Shown in pieces: positions 54,491 to 64,000 of a stretch of DNA of 64,000 bases. Numbering within the stretch: the first letter of the stretch is position 1; every line of letters starts with the position of its first letter. Source of the DNA: Blastobasis lacticolella (lineage: Eukaryota > Arthropoda > Insecta > Lepidoptera > Blastobasidae). The notes under the pieces are model-generated. The model ran no database searches and had not been told where the DNA came from. It saw nothing but the letters and a program-made list of their open reading frames with translations. The translations under genes and the position numbers were made by a program. The stretch lies in assembly GCA_905147135.1 (NCBI GenBank), contig LR990046.1, positions 19,498,501 through 19,562,500 of the forward strand, given 5' to 3'.

Positions 54491-55274
54491 AATATTATTT
54501 TGCGGCTACTATGGACTGCTGGTTTATGCAGTGCTATTTATCGGGTTTCCAAGGCAATAAACGGATTCCGAGAATCAGTGGTTCGGTCGAGAGTGAGCGG
54601 ATTGGAGCTTCTCTCTAGTGTCAAGGACCTACGCCTCTAGAACAGGAGTACTGAATCTCAATAAAACTGAATAATCTCTCGTTTTCTGCACCATTTTTAT
54701 AATTTCTTACACTGACGGGCATGCTTCGTCTTCGGCCGCATGGTCACTTACCAACAGGTGAGATGGCGGTCAAATGGCTGTCTTGGCTAATATAAAAAAA
54801 AACTGACGCAAGTAGCTCGTTATTGACACTCTTGATACATCTCATTACTTTCCCGGTCAGGCGCCAACACGAAAAGCTTCAATTACCAATATTTTGACTA
54901 ACTACGAATACTGCCACATCAATTAGTCCATAATTTTTTCAATTCTTATAATACAGGAAATATCAGAGTAATGGGTTACGTAGCACCGCTGCTTCGTTCC
55001 CTTGGAAAGGGGATAAGACGTAGCATGACAATGTATTCTCAGCCTCTTGAACGTATCTGTGCCAAAAACCAGGAAAATATGATTCGACGAGCAGTAAGGA
55101 CAAATAAAGAGTATTTTTTTTACGAGTAAAACCACATAAGGAAGAACATTTTCAGAATCGATCAGCTGAAAATTTAGCAAATTAGTTAATTTTTGAGCTG
55201 TAGGCTCCTTGCCATGGTTTTGCCCGAGAAAATATAACTTGGAAACTACTTCATTCTTATTCTCCCATACATAC
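54491..55274. other. Non-coding stretch with a LINE tail
   Basis: 54755-54800 carries ACAGGTGAGATGGCGGTCAA ending in an A-run, a LINE 3' tail as at 32793. The minus-strand frame 54923-55276 is not recognised. Confidence 0.4.
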
Positions 55275-55370
55275 ATAAGGTTACGCCCTTTTCCCGTAGG
55301 GGCAGGAAGAGACTACATTGTTCCACTTGCTACGGTCCTGGCAACCCTCTCACGCTTATTCCATATCCAT
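55275..55370. repeat. Repeat G, third copy
   Basis: CATTGTTCCACTTGCTACGG and TCCTGGCA match 39664-39690 and the complement of 38779-38811. Confidence 0.5.
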
Positions 55371-55744
55371 CCACCTTAATTCATAATTACTCGTTGGTTC
55401 TCTCAACTGTTGATGAGAGATCTCTCTCAACTCTGAACTTGATTGAAATTTTTCGGAAAAAAGATAATTTTGCAAAAAGTTCGCAAGCTTTTTAACGCTT
55501 TATATATTTTTTATATTTATATATACTTACAAATCTTAAAAGTTACCTCCACAATGTAGGAACTTATGTACTTCAGGTTCGCAAGACACTAATAGTACTT
55601 GAGTGCTCGACCTCGTACAACGGTTGATAAATCAAAGGCTAAATTTCAACACAAGACTTCACAAGAGTTTACTTGTAAAGAAGTTGTGTTGAACTGAGAC
55701 ATATTTGATTCTGTCTGCTGATTTCATCGTAGTAGAATCGAGGG
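55371..55744. other. AT-rich non-coding stretch
   Basis: Nothing recognised. Confidence 0.4.
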
Positions 55745-55862
55745 TAGAGTGCCGGTTGCCTGAACCGGTGACCGCGTCGCTGTTTTTGACAGAAAAGTGA
55801 TATTTCGAAATGGCGACAGTTCTATTATTGGTCACCGGGTCAGATACGTTTGTGGCACTCTA
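55745..55862 (+). mobile_element. GAGTGCC-type MITE, copy d (most complete)
   Basis: TA stands at both edges (55745-55746 and 55861-55862). The 114-bp element starts GAGTGCCGGTTGCCTGAACC, GGTGACC and ends GGTCACCGGGTCAGATACGT, TTGTGGCACTC, so the termini are inverted repeats. TA duplication suggests a Tc1/mariner-type origin. Confidence 0.7.
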
Positions 55863-56123
55863 ACTCTTATTTGGCGGTTAAGATTTGAAAGTCTGCAGCG
55901 ATTCCAATCAGCGTACACTGTATAGGTGTTACAGAATTCTGGTTTCATTGAACAGGGAGTTTACTTACATTGGCAAGTGAAAATTTACATTTAGCATCTT
56001 AACTACTTGCGGCATCCACCTGCGCGTAGTTACGATCTCTGTAAACATTGAACTTTCCCGCGACACTCTATTATTTTTCCCGAATAAAAAGCCTGTGTAA
56101 CTCGGGAATAACGTAGCTTGCTA
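55863..56123. other. Non-coding spacer
   Basis: Nothing recognised. Confidence 0.4.
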
Positions 56124-56453
56124 TCTAATATATAAAATTCTCGTGTCACAGTTTTCGTTGCCATACTCCTCCGAAACGGCTTGACCGATTTTGATGAAAT
56201 TTTTTGTGCTTATCCGGTATCTATGAGAATCGGCCAACATCTATTTTTCATCCCCCCAAATGTTAGGGGTAGTCCACCCCAAATTTTTTTTTTTTATTTT
56301 TTAGACAAAATTTTTAATTTTTATTTTTTTATGATGCAACATACAAAAATACATACAATCCTCAATTTTCACCCTTCTACGATCAACTCTTATTTTTTAA
56401 TAGCCATTTTAGTAATATTTATATGGCAAAACAACGTTTGCCGGGTCAGCTAG
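56124..56453 (+). mobile_element. Complete non-autonomous Helitron
   Basis: It starts TCTAATATATAAAATTCTCG after an A and ends GGGTCAGCTAG before a T. Eleven bases before the end a hairpin pairs GGCAAA (56425-56430) with TTTGCC (56437-56442) around ACAACG. These are the three hallmarks of a Helitron terminus. The body has GACCGATTTTGATGAAATTT. No Rep/helicase frame, so it depends on an autonomous relative. Confidence 0.85.
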
Positions 56454-56459
56454 TAATAT

Positions 56460-56675
56460 GTATTATTATACGTATGCCTGCAAATTCAGGCAATTAAATT
56501 TGTAACCATCATCCAATCTGGTCAGGTTCTCCTGGTAGCAGGGTCACGGAGGTCCGATGGTAGTCGCTCCACTGTAATTACCTGATCGCCAAATCCTGGA
56601 TCAAGGTCAAGGCGGACCCCGGGCCCTCATTCTCGAGAGCACAACCGGGACATTAACGCCCAGATAATTATTATT
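56460..56675 (+). mobile_element. SINE-A, 5'-truncated
   Basis: Begins in the body (GCCTGCAAATTCAGGCAATT) seven bases after the Helitron end and runs to CGGGACATTAACGCCCAGAT with an AT-rich tail. No head. Confidence 0.8.
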
Positions 56676-57397
56676 ATATTAGTATAAGTATCTAAACCTA
56701 TACATATACCTTTAGCGCATTGCTAACGGTCTTAAAGCGCGGCTGAGATAAACTAATTGCTTTTTGGTATTTCATTTCCTTCATGTTTTATATTTTCTAA
56801 ACATTCCGTTTGCAAAACAACGTGCACATGTGCAATATTTATAAACTCGAGACAATTTTGAAACCTTGTATCTCTCCCTGGTAACTTTCTGGGTGCAATC
56901 TGATTATGCACATCTAGAGCGGTGGAGTTCTAGAGCTCCTAAGCTACCTAACTGATCACACACCGGTTGTCTCGATTGTTTGAAATTAGCCAATGCGCCC
57001 CTTTTTCGCAACAGGGTTTATTTAGATACATAGTAGCAAAACGTGTTTACATTATTTCACTTCATTTCGTTCCAACTTCTGTTATTTTGTACTCAGGCTC
57101 AGAATAGCTCTCTTGAAACGAGCGACGTCGCTGCCACTTACGTCACTGATGAAATACATTTACTGATGACGTCGCTCGGTGTTCCCAAGCAATGTATTCC
57201 CGACACGTCAGTAAGGTCGCGCAGTGTGATAAGAATGCTCTACGCGCCATCCGATCGTATCTGAAATGTTTACGTGACTGAAGTATATGAGACATGATTT
57301 AGGGCGGTGGGATGTTGAAGATTTCAATATCCATCGATTGTAACTAGGTGTAAATACTTGTCTGTATTGTTCGGGTTTAGTTCGTTGTTTATTATTA
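56676..57397. other. Non-coding stretch
   Basis: A local inverted pair GAGCGACGTCGCTG / GATGACGTCGCTCGG lies at 57119-57180. No gene seen. Confidence 0.4.
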
Positions 57398-57605
57398 TCT
57401 ATACATAGTATAAAACAAAATCGCTTACCGTCGTCTGTCCCTATGTATATGTATACACTTAGATCTTTCAAACTACGCAACGGATTTTAATGCGGTTTTC
57501 AACAATACGTAGAGTTATTCAAGAGGAAGCTTTTTGCATAAGAAAAAAATGTTTGGAAAGGGGTAAAGTAGGTGAATGCGAACGAAGTAGTGCCGGATCC
57601 ACTAG
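57398..57605 (+). mobile_element. Non-autonomous Helitron
   Basis: Starts TCTATACATAGTATAAAACA after an A and ends GCCGGATCCACTAG before a T. The body has ACTACGCAACGGATTTTAAT. Same family as 20646-20871. Confidence 0.8.
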
Positions 57606-57655
57606 TTAATAATAATAATTAAAACATACCGGAACCGGATGCCACTCAGCTTCCG

Positions 57656-58175
57656 AAACTGTGAAACCAGTCTCAGGATCGCCAGCGGAAGACCTTAGTG
57701 AACCTCGCTTCGCCAACTGTATTAGGTGGTATGCCTAAAGACATAGACATAGACATAGACGTAACTTTATTTGGTCCAATAACACATTTAAATACTTAAA
57801 AGTAACATAATAAATACATATTAAGAAAGCAGGGCGATGCGTCCTTGGACCAAATTGGACCAGCCTCAGCTTAATGCTATGAATGGCAGCAGCCAAACAC
57901 AGCGCTGGTTTTCAGACTGACCCATAATAGAGACGTGCTAACACAGAAATTATTAATTATTAATACCAATATATATAACACAAAATAAAGAAAAGAAATA
58001 TATTTTTAGATGTATAACCTGTAGTATTTATTTATATATAAATAAACTTGGGATAAATAATAAAGAGTGGCGGGCTCGTTGCGGCTTCGAATTTCGGTTA
58101 CCCTCAAAGTAGAAAACAGTCACCTATCTAGTTCACGTATTCTGCAAGCGTTGCTAAACCTTAGTCATCAGTATC
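57656..58175 (+). repeat. Dispersed repeat H split by a 330-bp insert
   Basis: CCAGCGGAAGACCTTAGTGA to TGTATTAGGTGGT (57680-57732), then GAGTGGCGGGCTCGTTGCGG to CTGCAAGCGTTGC (58065-58155). The copy at 49941 is uninterrupted. Confidence 0.65.
57733..58063. mobile_element. Unclassified 330-bp insertion in repeat H
   Basis: Starts near AAGACATAGACATAGACATA, has TTTATTTGGTCCAATAAC near the left and TAAATAATAAA at the right. No open frame and no clear inverted termini; it may be a short retroelement. Confidence 0.45.
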
Positions 58176-58240
58176 GTTGTTTATTTCGCAGCAAAATTAC
58201 GAATAGGCTTCTCGGCGGTAAAATAGAATGGGCCGTTAAT

Positions 58241-58336
58241 CTAGCATTTTGCTTATGTGGCATTCTGCAAATCTGATATTCTGCTGATCTGGCATTCTGG
58301 TAATCGGACATTTTCCTTATCTAGCATAAAGCATCT
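58241..58336 (+). repeat. 16-bp minisatellite, six units
   Basis: Exactly in register: CTAGCATTTTGCTTAT, GTGGCATTCTGCAAAT, CTGATATTCTGCTGAT, CTGGCATTCTGGTAAT, CGGACATTTTCCTTAT, CTAGCATAAAGCATCT. Consensus CTGGCATTYTGCTWAT. Confidence 0.85.
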
Positions 58337-59684
58337 AAAGGATGTTAGAACATTTAAAAAATAGCCACATATACATGGGTTGATTACTTGCTTGACTAGA
58401 CACAGAAAGGAATCTGAAAGATTTGTTGATTTCAAGGTAACAAACCGAATTTGAATTATTTATATTAGTCAGCCAGTCGAGAGTTCATCAAGTTGGCGGC
58501 AATTGTGGTTACATTTTAATATTGAAGCTGATTTATTTTTAAACGACTAAGTTCTAAGGTCAAGGTCACTTACTGGCGACCCTGAGACTGTTTGAAAGGT
58601 ATCGTGAGCCGATTGTCACCCCATAATAGTATATTATTAAGATCAAGTTGAATCGGATGTTTGTATAGTTGTTTGAATATCTCTTTTTTAGAATTCTAAA
58701 GAAGACGATCTATTTTATTCATCATCATGTAGACATAAGATCCTCCAACTCAAATTTCCCAAAGAATTTTATTTCCCATTGATAAATAACGCAAAATGTA
58801 TTACTCGAACATTGTTCTTCCTGTGAAGTTGTTATCCGTGAAATTAAATGCGGCAGTAAGTGTAACTGGAGACAGTTAAGTAAATACACATACACATCTT
58901 CGTAAGGTTCCTTCAGCACACGTACATTAACGTTCCCCTAACACAATTAAGGAGTAATTAACGAACATAAAGACACTAAGCAATCATTAGCACGCAGAAA
59001 AGGCATTTACCTTGGCCCAAGTACAAATCAACATTGTTAACTGCATAGCTCTTGACAATTATAACTCCTTAAGTATCCTACCAACATAACGCTATTAGTA
59101 GCGATACGTGTAATCATGTTATCCCTGTAACGTTTCACCAGGCTAAGAAGATATATGCTACCGACCCGCTGCTTCCCTCCGAGGTCAGTGATAGTTTCAG
59201 TCGAAGGGGGAAGGGAGCTCTCAAAGCCTGGTCACGTGTAGTAGGTCACGAGGACCCCTTTTAGGTCGAGCTCATTCCATCTAACCCTCCGGAACGCTCC
59301 ATTACTAATCCAAACGCACAATCGACGCAGACAACGTCCATTGCCCCCTTTCTATTTTCGGGACGCACCGATCGTAAACAAACGCGTCGATGTAATAGGA
59401 CGTTCGGGGAAATTGATTCGTTGTTTTGCTTTCGTTGTAAGGACGCCGATTGGTGGGTGGGACTCTTTCCCGATCGTTTTTGTGTCAGCGTATATATTAC
59501 TTTGAATTATCACATTCCCTTCGTTCGCTTTTTAAGGGAGCTGGAGGTGAAAAATGGGCGGTTGTTTTTCTATGTAATAAAGATGTTTTGCTAAATTGAC
59601 TGTGGAAGCATCGAGCGATGAAGGTCGAATGTAAAAGTGGTTTCGATACGTATAGTATAGGCAAATGATTGTTTTATATTTCAA
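58337..59684. other. Mostly single-copy stretch
   Basis: 59280-59530 is less AT-rich, with ACGCACCGATCGTAAACAAA (forkhead-like core), an inverted CCAAT (GATTGGTGGG) and CGATCGTTTTTGTGTCAGCG. It could be a regulatory or promoter-like island; unproved. Confidence 0.3.
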
Positions 59685-59860
59685 TTAGCTGGCCCGCCGC
59701 GACTTCGTTCGCGTGTTGTCCTACCCAATAAACCTTCTTCTTGGATCACTCTGTCTATGTTGAAAAAAACATATAATCCGTTGCGTATTTTAAAAGTTCT
59801 ATGCGTACATTCATTCAGAGTGACAGACGGCGGAAAGCGACTTTGTTTTATAGTATGTAA
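59685..59860 (-). mobile_element. Non-autonomous Helitron, decayed
   Basis: The plus strand begins TTAGCTGGCCCGCCGCGACT and TCGTTCGCG, the complement of the GCGA/TCGC hairpin end, with CTAG decayed. It ends with GCGACTTTGTTTTATAGTAT, the complement of the 5' end. Confidence 0.7.
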
Positions 59861-62800
59861 TGTAATCAAACAGACATGGGTGTCATATAAAACTGATAGG
59901 TTTCCAAATATTGGAAATTCTTATAACAAAGTAAATTCCCCTTACTATGTACCTATTAAAATGTAAATTAAGGTAAAAAATATACAAAATTAACCCTTGG
60001 GAATTCTATTCTCTACTCTAGGGCTATAAAAATCTTGAGACTACAGATTTGGGTAGTCAGATATTTAAAGTTAAATGATATCACTTATAGCAACCGAAAA
60101 ACCACGCAGATCTATGATAGAACCCCTACTACTAGGAAACTAAAACGCATATTGACTAAAGTAACTTAGTTAAAGGAATCTGCTAACAAAAGTTTATGAG
60201 GATCATCGTTTAACTCCATAAGGCGTATTTTAAAAACGTTATGCTCGTAAAAATTTTAATTTACTACATACTAGGGTCAAACTTTTGAACACAGCACTAA
60301 CAAGTTTTGAAACTTGTAGGCGAAGTTTCTGAGTTTACACCGAAGCTTGGCCAAGAAGGATGAGTAACGGAAAACTTTCGCAATGGTGGTCAAGCCTGGC
60401 AGAGAAGTAGGATTTAAACTTGTTACTAGAAAGAAGTTGGTGAATTTGTCAAAGTTACACCTTATGCGGGCTTTGTATTAGAGTGACAAAAGAATAAAGA
60501 TAATACTGCTGTATAATTTATTAGCCTAGAAAGACCAGTTATGGTGATAAAGATACCATTAATTTTGGACCAAAACGCTGAAAATGCCGGCCACCAAAAA
60601 TATTGTATTTTTCAGATATAGTATACAATTCCTAATATTTATTTAATATGGCGCCAAACATGTACACGCACGACAGACTACTATGTACCACTGGGTATAC
60701 AGGTATCGACCATAAATAATGCATATTGGTTAGTTGCGGTGGTTAAGCGTATTTTCAAACTTGTCAAAATTGAGAAAGAAAAGAGGAAACTTGCGAAGAA
60801 ATAAGTACGGGTGCGAAAAGTATGCAAATGTAAATTTATGACTTACACAAGAAACGTAAACGATACAAGAATTTGCAAGAAAAGTATTACGTCAGATTTT
60901 ACACATTTTCTTATTTCAAGTACGTTCCTTAAGTATGGAATTCCTAATTTTGTTATAGCTTACTAATCTCGTCGTCTAAGGCGTTCTCTCGCATACAGTA
61001 AAAAATTTGACACCTCAAATACCTACATAGGGACAGATGCTTAAGCCACACACCCCACAGGTGAGGCAGGTAGAGACTATAACTCGCTACTTTGCTCTGT
61101 CCTACGCAACTCTCTACGATCGCATATATCCACAATTATTTTCATACATAATTTATTCTTGCCACTTCGGACCCCAGGTTTTCTGAGAACATTACTGATC
61201 TAATTAGTGAATGTTTTTCTGGGCCGTGCTCTTAATAACGTTATAGGTTCTAATAGCCTATAACAACCGAACCATTTAGGTGTACAGATTTGATGTCTTA
61301 GTAAAAATGTTATTTGCTCTATCGGAATATAATATTTGTTCTTCTGGCTGGCATCTTAAGATTTTTGATCCAAAAATGAACGACACGTGAATGATAGCTT
61401 TTAGGTATTTTTCGAACCATATCATCGGGATCTAAAACAACAGAGATAAAAACTTCTGTTGAAAATTATAATTATAATTGTGAACAATTTTATAATAGCC
61501 TTAATACTAAAACAACAATTCACAGTAAAATTAAGTCAGCACACCATGTCTCATGGAATCAGGAAAGACATAAGTCAACATCAACTAAGCTGTTTGAAAC
61601 TTAACCTGTTAAACTAAATAGTTTCGCACAGTTTGCCAATGTTAATAACTGTACAGATGCTAGTAAACAAGAAAATAAACAACCAATTTAAAGTTAAAGA
61701 TTTCTAAGTAATTGCATTAGTTTCATTATTGATCTATGTAGCGAAAATAGAGATAGGCGAATGTGAATGATTAATTCTAATGATCACGTAAATGGACACT
61801 TATTCAAATTACTCGATTGTAAGAGCTAATAGAATTATTCGAATAACTTTGTATGAACGGAATGAATACGATTGATTTAGTATTAAATAACAAGAGCTGC
61901 ACTCATACATATGTATAATTAGCCACATTATGCCACTCACCTGGTCGATTCTCTAATACAACCTCCGTGCATGCAACGATAAAATGTAAAAGATCGTGAA
62001 AAGTTGACATAGCAACATAGTTTGACAGCACATCCTACATTCTACATTTAATAGGTGCGATCCATTAAAATCCGATATTTTTTTTTCTATGTTGCGATCA
62101 AAGATGTTTCTTAGAGAATTGCATTGCAGGACTTCGATAAAGAGTTACAAAAAACTACTAATACACTCGAAGCCGCCGGAATTCGCAAGAATAGCTTGTA
62201 TAAAAAAATAGTTGTAATTTTTTAGTAGATAAGCCCTGTTATTTGAATGACTTCAATTGTTATTTTTAAAATTGACCATAATAAAGTGAAAGTAGGCATG
62301 CGGATAGTTGTGGTGACAAACAATTTTCGCCGGAAATTTTCCGATACCCACAGCCCACAGGGGATTTCAATTGGGGGCCGGACAAAAATATTGATGCTTT
62401 TAGCAAAATGCGGTCGCTCCCGGAATCCACTCGACGTGGGTTGACCAACAGCATTCTTTAATTTAATAAAAGTGTGCGTTCATATAATTGTTTTAGAAAC
62501 ATGTTGTGTAGTGAGTGCTATTAAAACAAAATAACATGTCCGTGCAAAATAACATGCGAAAATTACGAGGCAATGAGTGATTGTTTTAAATTAATGTACA
62601 CACTAGTTCAAATATTTGTAATTTATTACCTCATAATGTTTTATAATATCTTCATTAGCATAATGTTTTTTATTACAACGTTCTTAAATGCTAATGCTTT
62701 ATGCTTTTATTTTCAATTTCGACGAATAGTGTAAGATATCACCTAAAATAAATGGTCTTTGTCTGGGCTGCCATCAAATATTAGCAAATGGTAACGGTGG

Positions 62801-63207
62801 CCGTCTAAAGCGTGATGATAATTATCAGTATTTAACAGAACAATCTACAAGTAATTCTTAAGTACCTACATAGTACGATGATTCGAGAGGAACAGTTTAT
62901 TCGTAAAACTATTTCGAAACCTTGTTGAGTTAATTAACAAGGTTTCGTTCTCACTTGCCCGGTTTTAATTATTTGGTGTTATGCTTTAGAATTAGCATTC
63001 TATCAAGTAGGAACAAGAACTTTTTGTAAATAATGTTCTCGCATAACACATTATTTTATTAATATTTAAGCAAAAAAATGTATTTAACTATAGCTCTAAC
63101 GGTTCCAAAGATCGTGCATGTGATAGACAGTCAGCGGAGGCTTGGTATTAGGGTTAATTTATTATTCTTGGGGTAACGAAAATTCAATGTTATCTTATTT
63201 GTTTCAG
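59861..63207. other. Repeat-poor AT-rich stretch, probably intronic
   Basis: No mobile element recognised, in contrast to the rest of the window. A 12-bp perfect hairpin (CGAAACCTTGTT, 9-nt loop) lies at 62915-62947. The last bases, TTATCTTATTTGTTTCAG, form a pyrimidine tract and splice acceptor. The frames at 60953-61135, 62247-62444 and 62266-62454 are not considered genes. Confidence 0.5.
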
Positions 63208-63283
63208 ATGTGGAGTGCCAGGAAGAGTCCAGAAAGCTGATCGAAGAGAGTCGCAGTGTCTAAACATGATAACATGACGAAAA
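63208..63283 (+). promoter_or_regulatory. 5' leader of the neuroligin exon with three upstream ORFs
   Basis: After the AG at 63206-63207 the exon opens directly with ATG. uORF 1 is 63208-63240 (10 codons plus stop), unless the upstream exon joins it to something longer. uORF 2 is 63266-63277 (ATG ATA ACA TGA). uORF 3 is 63274-63321 (15 codons plus stop); it overlaps both uORF 2 and the main start at 63284 in another frame. Such an arrangement is expected to lower initiation at 63284 or favour the ATG at 63338, seventeen bases after uORF 3 ends. Confidence 0.6.
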
Positions 63284-63897
63284 ATGTATCAAAACGGCCA
63301 GTTCCACAAGGCTCGGACTAGATTCAGTGATGCGAGCATGTCTAATAATGAAAGTGAAATAAGTGTCCGGAAGAGAATCACAAATCCAGTCCAAAAATTA
63401 GTTTGTTTCAATTTAAATTATTTTATTGTTCTTACTTTGTTATCATTACAAACAGTAAATTCTAATACTACGAATATGAATCGTCATATGAATGATAAAC
63501 TAAGTACAGATAAAAATACTAAATTTAACAATAAACAGGCGGACGCTCCTAGTGATGACAACTACGATGACCATGATAGTCATTCAAATGAAAACATAGA
63601 TTACACGAAAGTCAATTTTGAACAGAACCCGTATTACCATAGCGAAGATTTTCTACATAAGTTTTACAACAGTGAGAACAGTTATAGTAATTACGAAGAC
63701 TACAAGAAATATTACTTGAACCCAGCAGATCCTATATCGAAAGCAAATGTCAAATTTAAAATAAGTAGTAGGATAGTTCAAACTAAATATGGGAAATTAC
63801 AGGGCATAGTATTGGCTATGGATGAGCATCGCTACTTGAGTCCGCTTGAAGTTTTTTTAGGTGTACCTTATGCCACACCACCAGTTGGTTCTAACAG
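63284..63897 (+). CDS. Neuroligin, first coding exon (partial)
   Basis: Neuroligins are postsynaptic, single-pass membrane adhesion proteins with an extracellular, catalytically dead cholinesterase-like domain that binds neurexins. This exon gives 204 complete codons plus two bases. Residues 1-38 are polar and basic. About 39-57 (LVCFNLNYFIVLTLLSLQTV) form a hydrophobic segment, a likely signal sequence with a long leading region, with possible cleavage after the VNS at 58-60. 61-155 is a low-complexity linker rich in Asn, Asp, Tyr and Ser with an NTT glycosylation sequon at 61. From 161 SSRIVQTKYGKLQGIVLAMD and, after 187, PLEVFLGVPYATPPVGSNR give the opening of the esterase fold with the neuroligin-type EVFLGVPYA.PPvGs.R motif. 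The donor GTGAGT at 63898 leaves phase 2. A second ATG at 63338 (codon 19) would shorten the leading region; both have A at -3. Which neuroligin paralogue it is cannot be told. Other carboxylesterase-like adhesion proteins are less likely given this motif. Confidence 0.85.
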
Positions 63898-64000
63898 GTG
63901 AGTACCATCAATCATTATTACTCCTGATCAGACCATTATAGACTTTTATGACTCCGGTGTAGTTTTAATTTTTTGAATTTGCTATTCTCGATATTAACGA
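63898..64000 (+). other. Start of the following neuroligin intron
   Basis: Begins with the consensus donor GTGAGT and continues AT-rich to the window end. The Helix-coding remainder of the esterase-like domain lies outside. Confidence 0.75.

Overview
The window looks like nuclear DNA of a moth or butterfly (Lepidoptera). It is AT-rich, has almost no long open frames, and is packed with decayed insect mobile elements. These include non-LTR retrotransposon fragments with insect-type reverse transcriptase, an R1-like ORF1, a Harbinger transposase relic, tRNA-derived SINEs, short Helitrons ending in CTAG, and many small inverted-repeat elements (MITEs). The species assignment is an inference from the repeat types, not from a conserved marker gene.

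Only one host gene is clearly supported. At 63208-63897 there is an exon with a good splice acceptor and donor. It encodes the start of a neuroligin: a signal or anchor-like hydrophobic segment, a long acidic, Tyr- and Asn-rich linker, then the first strand of the cholinesterase-like domain. The exon begins with an acceptor, so the gene has at least one more 5' exon upstream. Part or all of the other 63 kb is therefore probably a 5' intron or upstream flank of this gene. A textbook Inr plus DPE core promoter match at 11745-11779, followed by a possible splice donor at 12012, is the best candidate start site I can see, but the link to neuroligin is speculative.

Layout. 0.6-2.4 kb: Helitron end with a CCTAC-type minisatellite split by a MITE, then two more inverted-repeat elements. 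3.3-11.4 kb: dense graveyard of retrotransposon 3' ends, a Harbinger transposase relic and SINEs. 11.7-13 kb: mostly single-copy. 14-16.4 kb: GC-rich MITE half, two other MITEs and a 236-bp tandem repeat. 17.2-19.3 kb: Helitron abutting the only long RT open frame (402 codons plus about 25 upstream), then a SINE nested inside another SINE. 20-24 kb: MITEs, a perfect 49-bp-arm foldback and Helitrons. 24-35 kb: mainly single-copy with an R1-like ORF1 pseudogene at 27.5-28.2 kb. 35-50 kb: more retrotransposon 3' ends, SINEs and a complete 200-bp GC-rich MITE at 45.85 kb. 50-59.9 kb: MITEs, a complete 330-bp Helitron and a 16-bp minisatellite. 59.9-63.2 kb: repeat-poor sequence leading to the neuroligin exon.

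The most unusual signals are a GC-rich, TTAA-flanked MITE family (three copies) that carries 30-bp-spaced palindromes matching the RFX X-box, and three upstream ORFs crowded into the 76-nt leader just before the neuroligin start codon.
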